Source of the DNA: Allobacillus salarius
GTDB taxonomy: Bacteria; Bacillota; Bacilli; Bacillales; Alkalibacillaceae
Length of the DNA stretch: 64,000 nt
Assembly (NCBI RefSeq): GCF_007559425.1
Contig: NZ_VMHE01000008.1
Span: forward strand, 33,868 to 97,867
Direction: 5' to 3'
In this document: in pieces, positions 36,987 through 44,594 of the stretch
How the letters are laid out: each line of letters opens with the position of its first letter
Position numbering within the stretch: the first letter of the stretch is position 1
Notes under the pieces: generated by a model
Told to the model about the DNA's origin: nothing
The model's input: only the letters and a program-made list of their open reading frames with translations
Database searches by the model: none
Program-made: the position numbers and the translations under genes

Positions 36987-37820
36987 TCATTCGATTAAAC
37001 GGCGCAATCGATTCGTTTCTTTTTTTGTCTCTTCGACTTGCTCAATCAATTGCAGCATCGATTGAATGACGACTGATTGAGGATGTTCTTTTTGGAACTC
37101 CTCTTGTAACACTTGTATAGCCTCAATTGCTTTTTCAGTCGTTTCATTCGATTCGATTTCGTTGGATAACTTCCATTCAATCTCTTGAGCAATCAGGGAT
37201 CTTTCTTGTAAATAATCGGGCAATTCTTGTATCATCGGTTCTTCATTTTGTTGCTGCATTCCATAGCAAACGTCATCCAATCGTCTGACAGTAAATGCCG
37301 CGAGTCGATCAGTTTCAAAATCAGCATTATCACCGATGAGCCAACTTGCATACCCGTTGACGATTCCATTCAACAAAATTGCGGCATCGTTCAGGTATAG
37401 CTGAAAGTCTTCACCGTAAATGGCTGCAAGGTTTTCTTTTGCCCAATTGAAATTTCTTTGTTTCGATTGTTGAATGAGAGACTCGATATCTTTATCGATT
37501 GATATTTGCCCTTGCATGAGCATCACAATCAATGATTTATTCGATTTCAATAACTCAAAGAAAATTTCAAGCTGCTTTTTAAACGCTTCTCTTGGATCGT
37601 CGTATCGCTCTTTTACTTGATCCATTTTGTTTTGCGTCAAATTGGAATAATACGTATAAATTGAAAAGATCAACTCATTTTTCGATTGAAAATACGTATA
37701 GAACGAGCCTTTTGCCACGTTGGCTTTATTGACGATTTCCTGTACCGACGTGGTATGAAAGCCTTTTTTGGCAAATAGCTCAATGCTTGCTTCGATAATC
37801 TCGGTTTTTTTATCCTTCAA
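36987..37820 (-). CDS. TetR family repressor of the efflux operon (YerO-like)
   Basis: About 277 residues. The N-terminal HTH reads FAKKGFHTTSVQEIVNKANVAKGSFYTYF, standard for TetR. The long C-terminal ligand domain ends in a coiled-coil-like stretch (QLIEQVEETKKETNRL). Start is uncertain: TTG 37820 has GGAG 9 bases upstream, whereas ATG 37829 directly abuts that SD. First gene of the operon; its own promoter region holds a palindrome (37843-37858), so autoregulation is likely. Confidence 0.9.
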   Translation of the reverse strand: MKDKKTEIIEASIELFAKKGFHTTSVQEIVNKANVAKGSFYTYFQSKNELIFSIYTYYSNLTQNKMDQVKERYDDPREAFKKQLEIFFELLKSNKSLIVMLMQGQISIDKDIESLIQQSKQRNFNWAKENLAAIYGEDFQLYLNDAAILLNGIVNGYASWLIGDNADFETDRLAAFTVRRLDDVCYGMQQQNEEPMIQELPDYLQERSLIAQEIEWKLSNEIESNETTEKAIEAIQVLQEEFQKEHPQSVVIQSMLQLIEQVEETKKETNRLRRLIE

Positions 37821-37842
37821 TTCTGTCATCTCCAATACTAGA

Positions 37843-37858
37843 ATGACCAGTCAGTCAT
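37843..37858. promoter_or_regulatory. Candidate TetR operator
   Basis: ATGAC-CAGTCA-GTCAT, a 16-bp imperfect palindrome (5-bp arms) with internal TGACTGACTGGTCA, directly upstream of the tetR gene. Confidence 0.5.
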
Positions 37859-37915
37859 AGTCACTACGATACAGAAATAGATGCCATATAGCAAGTGAAA
37901 ATGTTGTTACATTCC

Positions 37916-37949
37916 AAGAAAAAAACTAGGCTGGTCGCCTAGCTTTTTC
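37916..37949 (-). terminator. Terminator after comK
   Basis: CTAGGC pairs with GCCTAG, flanked by A and T runs on both sides; likely serves comK on the minus strand. Confidence 0.7.
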
Positions 37950-38081
37950 GTGTCTTATTTTATTCTCCTCTCTAATCGCGGATAGCGAGTGATCATTCAT
38001 GTCTCCGCTTCAATAGGAGTGCTCTATACACCGGTAGCTCACAAAAATACAGTTCTATCCTTCAATAGAAGTGTTCACGAT

Positions 38082-38567
38082 TTATCCTAAAAAGCTTCCT
38101 TTTTTGAAATGACCGAACACGTGACCAGCCATAACGATTTGCTTTGTAAGCTGCTTTTTGCTGACGATGGCCTCATAGGTGAGACCATTGGCAAATGTAA
38201 TGTTTGATATTGACGGGTCGCTTGGATGTGCATCAACTTTATGTAGGTGATTGTATGATATCCATGCACATTCGACATCTCGCATAATTTTTGTCGGCAT
38301 AAAAATAAGTCCCTTTTCCGTATCAATTGGAATGGGCGGTTTATGTTTATTCTCTAAGATGGATTTGACGGCTTGTCTTCTACCGTCTAACGTTGTTCCT
38401 CTACTCATACATGATTGATCGACAATGTTGAATGATGTAGATTCACATAAGTAAAGGTCTTCTCCTTCGTAAATTAAGCATTGGTGTGGGTCGACATCAG
38501 GACAAATCATCAGCGTTTTTGCGTTGATCGTGTAATGCTGGATCTTTTGGATGGATCGACTAGTCAC
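38082..38567 (-). CDS. comK: ComK family competence transcription factor (short)
   Basis: 161 residues, shorter than B. subtilis ComK (192). Conserved ComK segments are present: FNIVDQSC...G....GRR (about 46-66), a KHKPPIPID block (about 74-82), a FMPT block and CAWISYNHLH (about 99-108), then ITFANG. The C-terminal tail that in B. subtilis mediates MecA/ClpC degradation seems reduced or absent. ComK is the minor-groove-binding master activator of DNA uptake genes. Single gene with its own promoter (38629-38657) and terminator. It could also be a paralogue with another role. Confidence 0.82.
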   Translation of the reverse strand: MTSRSIQKIQHYTINAKTLMICPDVDPHQCLIYEGEDLYLCESTSFNIVDQSCMSRGTTLDGRRQAVKSILENKHKPPIPIDTEKGLIFMPTKIMRDVECAWISYNHLHKVDAHPSDPSISNITFANGLTYEAIVSKKQLTKQIVMAGHVFGHFKKGSFLG

Positions 38568-38611
38568 TTTCTTTTCACATTCCTTTCTACGATTTTAAAA
38601 AAATTTAGATG

Positions 38612-38627
38612 AAGAAGTAATCTTCTT
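38612..38627. promoter_or_regulatory. Perfect inverted repeat at the predicted comK start point
   Basis: AAGAAG-TAAT-CTTCTT, 6-bp arms, overlapping the expected +1 of the promoter at 38629-38657. It could be an operator. Confidence 0.45.
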
Positions 38628-38628
38628 T

Positions 38629-38657
38629 AATATAGATGAACTTACAATAATTTTCAA
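38629..38657 (-). promoter_or_regulatory. comK sigma-A promoter
   Basis: On the minus strand TTGAAA, 17-bp spacer, TATATT (5/6 at both hexamers). The leader before ATG 38567 is about 55 nt. Confidence 0.65.
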
Positions 38658-38663
38658 ATTATT
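38649..38663. promoter_or_regulatory. Candidate CodY box over the comK -35
   Basis: AATTTTCAAATTATT matches the CodY consensus AATTTTCWGAAAATT at 12 of 15 positions and overlaps the -35. CodY represses comK in B. subtilis. The region is A+T-rich, so chance matches are possible. Confidence 0.4.
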
Positions 38664-38676
38664 TTTACAAATTTTT

Positions 38677-38708
38677 GTTCTTTTTTAGAACAATGTACTT
38701 ATTGTTCT
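38677..38708. promoter_or_regulatory. GTTCT/AGAAC operator cluster upstream of comK
   Basis: GTTCT-N5-AGAAC overlaps AGAACAAT-N6-ATTGTTCT, an 8-bp perfect inverted repeat. GTTCTTT fits the SinR site GTTCTYT, and the distal GTTCTGT fits at 6/7. The cluster lies 20-51 bp upstream of the comK -35. Confidence 0.45.
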
Positions 38709-38765
38709 GTAAATTTGTTGGATTTTCACTAGGAAAGAGGTGCTTTGTTCGTTTTATTGGAGTCA

Positions 38766-38809
38766 CAAAAAAATGACTGACCCGTTGATTTAATCAAAGG
38801 CCAGTCATT
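38766..38809 (-). terminator. Terminator after the acidic lipoprotein gene
   Basis: AATGACTG pairs with CAGTCATT with inner GATT/AATC pairing; T-run on the minus strand. Confidence 0.75.
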
Positions 38810-38816
38810 CATTCGT

Positions 38817-39095
38817 TTAGTTTTCTTTTTCTTTGTCTTCTTCTTGATCCAATTCATCTTGCATTGGATCTTCGCTATCTTGGTCACCATTCATGCCTTG
38901 GTCACCGTTATCTTGACCATCGTCCATTTCTTGGTCGCCATTATCGCCGTTCATACCTTGATCTCCGTTTTCTTGCTCTTCCATATTATCTTGTTCTTGG
39001 TTCGTTGGTTCCTCATCTTCAGCGTCAGCACACCCGGCGAGCGCACCGATTACTAAGAAAAGAGCAAGTAACGACTTCATGAGTGATGATTTCAT
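38817..39095 (-). CDS. Small acidic lipoprotein with Gly-Asp-Gln repeats
   Basis: 92 residues. Signal peptide with lipobox LAGC (Cys about 22), then an almost uniformly acidic, disordered tail built from repeats like GDQGMNGD and DQEMDDGQ. AGGAGGG precedes ATG 39095. No enzymatic domain is visible. Acidic low-complexity lipoproteins are common in halophilic Bacillaceae. The function is unknown; it stands as a single-gene unit. Confidence 0.75.
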   Translation of the reverse strand: MKSSLMKSLLALFLVIGALAGCADAEDEEPTNQEQDNMEEQENGDQGMNGDNGDQEMDDGQDNGDQGMNGDQDSEDPMQDELDQEEDKEKEN

Positions 39096-39248
39096 TATGT
39101 CCCTCCTAAAAGATTACTCAAGCAGTAGTATTTCCAAAGGAGAGACCTTTAATCAATTTTTTTAAGAAAAAGTATTTTAAGGGACAATTTTTGTGTGTAA
39201 CTGATTCAATTATTTGCGGTCATAGAATGGCTCAAGTATGTGATACAG

Positions 39249-39572
39249 AGGAACACTGAAGGTACGCGAGCGAACCTGGTGGCATGCAGATTAACAGTGA
39301 ACTTACAGGATTCAGGACTGAAGCACTGAAGGAATGCGGATTAACACTGAAGAACGCTGAATAACACTGAAGGAATGCAGATTAACACTGAAGATGTAGA
39401 ATTTAACACTGAAGCTACGTGAATTAACACGGAAGATGCAGAAATTAACACTGAAGGTACGCGGATTAACACGGAAGATGCAGAAATTAACACTGAAGGT
39501 ACGCGGATTAACACGGAAGGTACGCGAGCGAACACTGAAGCTAGTCGATTTAACACTGAAGAAACGTGAATG
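39249..39572. repeat. 21-bp-period array, TTAACACTGAAG core (array B)
   Basis: AACAC (or close variants) starts at 39322, 39343, 39363, 39384, 39405, 39426, 39447, 39468, 39489, 39510, 39531 and 39552: ten steps of 21 and one of 20. Degenerate copies lie at 39252, 39273 and 39293. The first 12-13 bases of each unit are nearly constant (ACTGAAG or ACGGAAG) and the remaining 8-9 vary. It fills most of the 539-bp gap 39096-39634 between the lipoprotein gene and the fabZ terminator. I see no credible gene in it. Confidence 0.88.
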
Positions 39573-39591
39573 GTCGTTCTGATTCTTGGTA

Positions 39592-39622
39592 TTAAAAATG
39601 ACCAAATGCATGATTTGGTCAT
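39592..39622 (-). terminator. Terminator after fabZ
   Basis: ATGACCAAAT pairs with ATTTGGTCAT; TTTTTAAT follows on the minus strand. Confidence 0.85.
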
Positions 39623-39634
39623 CTGAGTTACATA

Positions 39635-40069
39635 TTATTTTTCTGGATCAACAATCGCAAACATAATCTCAGCTTCACATGCGAGCTCGCCGTCAACGGT
39701 TGCTTTTGCTTTTCCTTTTCCGATTGGTCCTTTTAGCTTAACCATCTCGACTTCCAGTTTCAATCGGTCTCCTGGTTTTACTTGGCGTTTGAATCGGCAT
39801 TTATCGATTCCGGTGAACATGCCAAGTTTACCTTGGTTTTCTTCCATTTTTAAAATGGCGACTGCACCGACTTGTGCGAGTGCTTCAACGATCAACACGC
39901 CAGGCATAACCATATAATTCGGGAAATGACCTTGGAAAAATGGCTCGTTCGCTGTGACGTTTTTGTAACCGACTGCGCCTTTACCTTCTTCGACACTTTC
40001 TATTTGGTCGACAAGCAAGAAAGGGTAACGGTGGGGAATGATTTCTTTAATTTGCTCAATATCCAACAT
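39635..40069 (-). CDS. fabZ: 3-hydroxyacyl-ACP dehydratase FabZ
   Basis: A 144-residue hot-dog fold enzyme dehydrating 3-hydroxyacyl-ACP in fatty acid elongation. The catalytic His48 lies in [13 protein letters not shown] and Glu62 in IVEALAQ. Length and sequence are typical of Bacillus FabZ. It is downstream of the flhP and EpuA-domain genes, as in Bacillus, 19 bases after the latter, so co-transcription is likely. GGAGGAG precedes ATG 40069. Confidence 0.96.
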   Translation of the reverse strand: MLDIEQIKEIIPHRYPFLLVDQIESVEEGKGAVGYKNVTANEPFFQGHFPNYMVMPGVLIVEALAQVGAVAILKMEENQGKLGMFTGIDKCRFKRQVKPGDRLKLEVEMVKLKGPIGKGKAKATVDGELACEAEIMFAIVDPEK

Positions 40070-40088
40070 GAAGACTCCTCCTCATTGA

Positions 40089-41009
40089 TTACTTTCCTTG
40101 AATATAATCGTAAATGCTTTGCCAAAACTCGATCTTTAAAACGTCTTGTGGGTTTTCGCCATCGCCGATTAATCCGTAGCCAACCACAAGGCCAATGATT
40201 AAACCAGCGAAACAAAGGGCAATGACGATGATTAGACGTAACCAGACCGGTAAATAACGAATCGGTCCACGAGGGTTCTTTTTTCGTTCTTCCCGCTTCG
40301 CTTTTCGTGCTTCTTTCCGATTTTGTGGTTCTTTCGGCTTCTCTTCTTTAACTGCTTCACCTGCAACAAGTGTTGAATCTTCACTTGCTTCTTGTGTTTT
40401 TTCCAGCTCACCTAATGTGAAGATTTTCGTTTCTTCATCTGCGTTTTGTGGATGAAAAATTTTGACGTAAGGAAGTTCGGCAAGATATTTTACTTCCGTC
40501 TGCTGTTTCGCTACCTCTTCTGGTGTCTGCACGGCTGTTTCGTCAGATTCAACCGGTAAATCAGCTTCTGGTATATTTGCAGGAAGCTCGGCATCTTCTT
40601 CTGCTTCTTCTGGAAGTTTCGCATCTTGCGTAAGTGCTGGTGAATCTTCTTGTGCTGTATCCTCATCGTCATCCCACGGAAAATTAATTTCCGCTTCACC
40701 ACCGAGGCTTGGAGGTATATCCGTTGGTTGCAATTCGCCTGCATGGTCTAAGTTAACGGCACTTTCACTGACATGTTCATATCCATCATCTTTCTTCGCT
40801 TCGAGTTCACCTTGGCCTTCAGGTTTTGGTGGCAACTCGGTGTCCGTTTTTGCTTCAAGATTACCATTCATCGGATGCTGTTCCGTTCTTTCCATTTTTT
40901 CTGCATTACTTTTTTCAGTTGAATTGGAGTCGGCACGGGGTTCTTGATCCGGCGTATTCAATTGATCGTTATTGTTCTCTAGATTTTCGTATTTTTCATC
41001 TGAAGACAT
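40089..41009 (-). CDS. EpuA-domain membrane protein (annotated in relatives as DNA-directed RNA polymerase subunit beta) with long acidic N-terminus
   Basis: 306 residues. The last ~60 residues form the EpuA-type domain: a TM (WLRLIIVIALCFAGLIIGLVVGYG), then IGDGENPQDVLKIEFWQSIYDY. Before it lies a basic patch (NRKEARKAKREERKK), and before that about 210 residues of acidic, Pro/Glu-rich, probably disordered sequence. The name in databases is historical; there is no polymerase catalytic sequence. Orthologues next to fabZ and flhP are usually much shorter, so the N-terminal extension is notable. Function unknown. Confidence 0.8.
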   Translation of the reverse strand: MSSDEKYENLENNNDQLNTPDQEPRADSNSTEKSNAEKMERTEQHPMNGNLEAKTDTELPPKPEGQGELEAKKDDGYEHVSESAVNLDHAGELQPTDIPPSLGGEAEINFPWDDDEDTAQEDSPALTQDAKLPEEAEEDAELPANIPEADLPVESDETAVQTPEEVAKQQTEVKYLAELPYVKIFHPQNADEETKIFTLGELEKTQEASEDSTLVAGEAVKEEKPKEPQNRKEARKAKREERKKNPRGPIRYLPVWLRLIIVIALCFAGLIIGLVVGYGLIGDGENPQDVLKIEFWQSIYDYIQGK

Positions 41010-41045
41010 GTGCTTCCCCTCAATTCCTCTTGCGATCTTCCGTTA

Positions 41046-41876
41046 TTATGAACGCATACTATTTATAAGTCCCATCATTTGGTCGCCAAGCGTTATTGAT
41101 TGACTGTTCAATGAATAGGCGCGCTGTGATTCAATCATTCGCGTCATTTCTTGTGCGAAGTTGACGTTGGATGCTTCCAACGAGCGTGTATGTAAAGTTA
41201 CTGCTTCTGCTGGGATGGCTGTAACGATTTCTTCTGCCGGAACACCCAATCCTTCAGCATCCAGGCGGTAATTTCCGCCACCGACATTTTCCAACGTACG
41301 CGGTAAGTCAATTTGAACGAGTTGAATGTTCGCAACGGTTTCGCGTTGATCCCCAGTTGTCGTTTCCAAACGACCATCTGCTGTAATTTCGATGTTGTCA
41401 AACGTATGATCAATAATAATCGGTCCGTCGTTCCCTTGGACAGGATTCCCGTTTGAATCGGTCAGCATCACTTGCTCATTATCGTTAACTGGTTGTAAAT
41501 AAAAATTCCCAGCGCGTGTATACTGTTGTTCGGTTTCCCCATTGGTATTTGGCGCGTTGACGACAAAGAATTGATTGGCATGTTCAATCGCCACATCGAG
41601 TGGACGGTCTGTCGCTTGGATTGTTCCTTGGTCCATCAAAATATTCGTGTGAGCCAGTTTAGCGCCTGAACCTACCCGTATTCCTTCTGGAGTCAATCGC
41701 GATGAATCGGCATCAAACCTAAGCATATTGTCGATTTGCTGGAACATCAATGATGAAAAATTACTTTGTCGTGCTTTATAGCCATGCGTATTCATGTTCG
41801 ACAAATTGTTGGCGGATTGATCCATCCGGTGCTGTAGTTGATTCATCATCGTCGCAGCATTGTACATATTTCTCAC
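41046..41876 (-). CDS. flhP: Flagellar hook-basal body protein FlhP (FlgG/FlgF family)
   Basis: 276 residues with the rod-protein N-terminal motif (MYNAATMMNQLQHRMDQSANNLSNMNTHGYK), a central beta region and the conserved C-terminal helix (VNFAQEMTRMIESQRAYSLNSQSI...GLINSMRS). In B. subtilis FlhO and FlhP build the distal rod. It follows flhO by 21 bases. Exported by the flagellar type III system, so no cleavable signal peptide. Confidence 0.94.
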   Translation of the reverse strand: MRNMYNAATMMNQLQHRMDQSANNLSNMNTHGYKARQSNFSSLMFQQIDNMLRFDADSSRLTPEGIRVGSGAKLAHTNILMDQGTIQATDRPLDVAIEHANQFFVVNAPNTNGETEQQYTRAGNFYLQPVNDNEQVMLTDSNGNPVQGNDGPIIIDHTFDNIEITADGRLETTTGDQRETVANIQLVQIDLPRTLENVGGGNYRLDAEGLGVPAEEIVTAIPAEAVTLHTRSLEASNVNFAQEMTRMIESQRAYSLNSQSITLGDQMMGLINSMRS

Positions 41877-41897
41877 GGTCTTTTCCCCCTATTCACC

Positions 41898-42719
41898 TTA
41901 ACGTAAACGGCCGACTTGATTTGCCGCTAAATCCAAGCTTTGATCAAACATCCGAACGACTTGTTGATTCATTTCGAACATCCGGTAAGAGCGCATCATT
42001 TCCGTCATCATTTGCTGTGGGTCAACGTTTGAGCGTTCAAGCGACCCTTGGCTAATCGAAAAATTCACGCCTTCTGTTGTTCGTGCATCACCAATCGCTG
42101 TGCCTTCTTCAAGCGCCCAAAGATTGTTGCCTTCTTTCGTTAAAGCATTCGCGTTTTCTTGGTATGCAATTTGAATGTCTGTGTTGGCTACTGGTGAAAT
42201 GACTTGGCCATTTGCCGTCACTTCGAAGTTTTCTGTTCCGGTTTGTATCCGTTCATTATTCGTATCCATTACGTAATACCCGTCTGATGTCGTTAAGTAA
42301 CCTTCTGCATCAACCGTGAAATTTCCGTTTCGTGTCAACCGTTGTTCTCCTTGTTCATTCGTAACCGTGAAAAACAAAAATCCAGTTTCATCTGGTGTCG
42401 TCTGATTGATCAAGGCTAAGTCCGTTGAAATGCCTGTCTCTTCAACATCGCCTTGAGTAAATAATGGAACGTCATCCTGCATATATGTACCTGTATGAAG
42501 GGAGCCTACAATATGGTTATTTGGTATATTCACGTTTCGCTTTGTCGGAAGCGACTGTGATTGGATGTTTTGAATGAGCATTTCCGGAAACGCTCGGAAT
42601 GTTCCCCGGTCTTGTTTGTAGCCTGGTGTTAACGCATTGGACATGTTATTTGACAACGAATCTTGATATCGTTGCTGCGCGACCATTCCTGAACCTGCCG
42701 TATGCAATCCTCTTAACAT
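41898..42719 (-). CDS. flhO: Flagellar hook-basal body protein FlhO (FlgG/FlgF family)
   Basis: 273 residues, same architecture as FlhP: N-terminal LRGLHTAGSGMVAQQRYQDSLSNNMSNALTPGYK and C-terminal LERSNVDPQQMMTEMMRSYRMFEMNQQVVRMFDQSLDLA. It lies directly downstream of mbl (33 bases), the Bacillus order mbl-flhO-flhP. The paralogous pair probably arose by tandem duplication. Confidence 0.94.
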   Translation of the reverse strand: MLRGLHTAGSGMVAQQRYQDSLSNNMSNALTPGYKQDRGTFRAFPEMLIQNIQSQSLPTKRNVNIPNNHIVGSLHTGTYMQDDVPLFTQGDVEETGISTDLALINQTTPDETGFLFFTVTNEQGEQRLTRNGNFTVDAEGYLTTSDGYYVMDTNNERIQTGTENFEVTANGQVISPVANTDIQIAYQENANALTKEGNNLWALEEGTAIGDARTTEGVNFSISQGSLERSNVDPQQMMTEMMRSYRMFEMNQQVVRMFDQSLDLAANQVGRLR

Positions 42720-42752
42720 ATTCGTTCCCCCTCATACAGTTATGAATTTTTA

Positions 42753-43754
42753 TTAACCAATTTTTCTTTTCGGTAGTTTATCAATATTGCCAAGCATAAT
42801 GCCTGTACCTTTCGCAACTGCACTCATTGGATCTTCTGAAATGAATACAGGTACTTTCAATTCTTCAGCCATTAGCTGATCAAGGCCGTGTAACAATGCG
42901 CCCCCGCCTGTGATAATCACGCCACGATCAATAATATCTGCGGATAGCTCAGGTGGTGTTTTTTCAAGGACGGATTTCGCCGCTTGTGTAATCATGCTGA
43001 CTGGCTCACGTAATGCTTCTTCAATTTCTGTTGAATTAACGGTAATCGTTCTTGGTAAACCTGAAATTAAATCACGACCACGAATATCCATAGATTCATT
43101 GCGTCCTTCTGGGAAAACCGTCGCAACGTTGATTTTAATGTCTTCAGATGTGCGCTCACCAATTAACAATTTATATTTGCGTTTTATGTATTGAAGAATT
43201 TCCTGATCGAATTTATCCCCAGCCATTTTGATGGACTCCGAAGTAACGATATCGCCCATGGACAATACAGCAACATCCGTCGTTCCTCCACCAACATCAA
43301 TAATCATATTACCGCTCGGCTGGAAAATATCCATTCCTGCACCGACCGCCGCAACTTTTGGCTCTTCTTCTATATAAATGCGTTTTCCGCCGCTCTTTTC
43401 AGCCGCTTCTTTGATTGCTTTTTGTTCGACTTTCGTAATATTTGTCGGACAACAAACAAGAATCCGTGGCTTCGAGAACATGCCGCGCACATTAATTTTT
43501 TCAATAAAATAACGTAACATCGCTTCCGTTACATCAAAATCAGCAATTACACCATCTTTCAACGGACGAATTGCTTCAATATTTCCAGGTGTACGTCCAA
43601 CCATCTGACGTGCCGCCTGTCCAACTTCTAATACTTTTCCCGTATTCCGGTCCATTGCAACAACAGCTGGCTCATTCAATACAATCCCTTTACCTTTAAC
43701 GTGAATGAGCACATTCGCCGTCCCCAAGTCGATCCCAATATCTCTAGCGAACAT
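42753..43754 (-). CDS. mbl: MreB-like actin homologue Mbl
   Basis: 333-residue bacterial actin guiding lateral wall synthesis on membrane-associated filaments. Nucleotide-binding phosphate loops are intact: DIGIDLGTANVLIH (about 5-17) and IDVGGGTTDVAVLS (about 154), plus the adenosine motif ITGGGALLHGLD (about 285). The N-terminal MFARDIG resembles Mbl rather than MreB. Mbl activity in B. subtilis is linked to LytE and teichoic acid insertion, fitting the wall genes elsewhere in this window. In B. subtilis it directly follows spoIIID; here about 5.8 kb separates them. Confidence 0.95.
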   Translation of the reverse strand: MFARDIGIDLGTANVLIHVKGKGIVLNEPAVVAMDRNTGKVLEVGQAARQMVGRTPGNIEAIRPLKDGVIADFDVTEAMLRYFIEKINVRGMFSKPRILVCCPTNITKVEQKAIKEAAEKSGGKRIYIEEEPKVAAVGAGMDIFQPSGNMIIDVGGGTTDVAVLSMGDIVTSESIKMAGDKFDQEILQYIKRKYKLLIGERTSEDIKINVATVFPEGRNESMDIRGRDLISGLPRTITVNSTEIEEALREPVSMITQAAKSVLEKTPPELSADIIDRGVIITGGGALLHGLDQLMAEELKVPVFISEDPMSAVAKGTGIMLGNIDKLPKRKIG

Positions 43755-43888
43755 GAACGATTAATCCTCCTGACACATGCACAAAATTTGAATTTATTCT
43801 ATCATCATATTTTATCACTTTTCTTGCAAGGTGTCACACTCTTTTTGGGCGCGGTTGTCGGAGTTTCCAGCCTCATCGATGTATACCT

Positions 43889-44435
43889 GTTGATCCCTTA
43901 TCATGGAGGGTGTGGTTGGCTCATATATTTTCAGTTTGGGTGCATATATTTTGGATTTGGGACCATATTTTTTTGCTTTCGGCACATAAAATGCTCAAGA
44001 CGGACCATTTCCTTCATCTCGGGGATCATATTTATACAAATAGGGCGCATATTCTGTGAAGTCGATCCGCTTTATTGATCCCTTATCTTGGAGGGGGGGT
44101 GGCTCATATATTTTCAGTTTGAGTGCATATTTTTTCGATTTGGGACCATATTTTTTTGCTTCCGGCACATAAAATGCTCAAGATGGACCATTTACTTCAT
44201 CTCGGGGATCATATTTCTACAAATAGGGCGCATATTCTGTGAAGTCGATCCGCCTTATTGCTTCCTAGTTTGGAGGGTGTGGTTGGCTCATATATTTTCA
44301 GTTTTAGTGCATATATTTTGGATTTGGGATCATATTTTTTTGCTTTCGGCACATAAAATGTTCTGAACGGAGCATTTCAGTTATGTCAGGGAGCATATTA
44401 CTAGAAAAAGGTCGCATATCCAACCAAATATTTAT
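43889..44435. repeat. Higher-order array: 3 x (linker + seven 21-bp CATAT units) (array C)
   Basis: CAT starts every 21 bases in three blocks of seven. Block 1 runs 43922, 43943, 43964, 43985, 44006, 44027, 44048. Block 2 runs 44105 to 44231 and block 3 44289 to 44415 with the same step. Blocks are 183-184 bases apart, joined by a linker of about 36 bases (TTGATCCCTTATCWTGGAGG type). Corresponding units of different blocks are nearly identical, while units within a block share only CATAT(ATTTT) at the front and GGG-like bases near position 17-19. It fills most of the 840-bp gap 43755-44594. Frames reading through it are not credible genes. Confidence 0.9.
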
Positions 44436-44594
44436 TGGAGAAATTCATTCAAGATTGAATTTCCACATCTTAATAACCAATTCAAAAACGGTAAACCTGA
44501 AATAATGTTATTTAGCTTGTCGGATAATCACTTTATCCTATTTTGACTTCTCCTTTAAGTTCGATTTTAATATGAAGAAAGGAGTAAGATAGTC

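Noticed and set aside
38009..38080. Two near-copies of CTTCAATAGRAGTGYTC between comK and its terminator
   Set aside because: A single imperfect 17-bp duplication; too little to call an element.
38568..38760. ComK boxes (AAAA-N5-TTTT pairs) before comK
   Set aside because: No strict pair with proper spacing was found by eye in this A+T-rich stretch.
39312..39622. Two overlapping minus-strand frames with repeats such as FSVNFCIFRVNPRT
   Set aside because: Both read through array B in different frames; neither has an SD, and they are mutually exclusive reflections of the repeat.
43701..44366. Plus-strand frames of 125 and 92 residues across array C
   Set aside because: They start inside or beside mbl without SD and consist of the CATAT repeat.
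43889..44435. CRISPR array
   Set aside because: The regular step is 21 bp with only 5-12 conserved bases; repeats and spacers are far too short, no cas genes are present, and whole blocks are duplicated.
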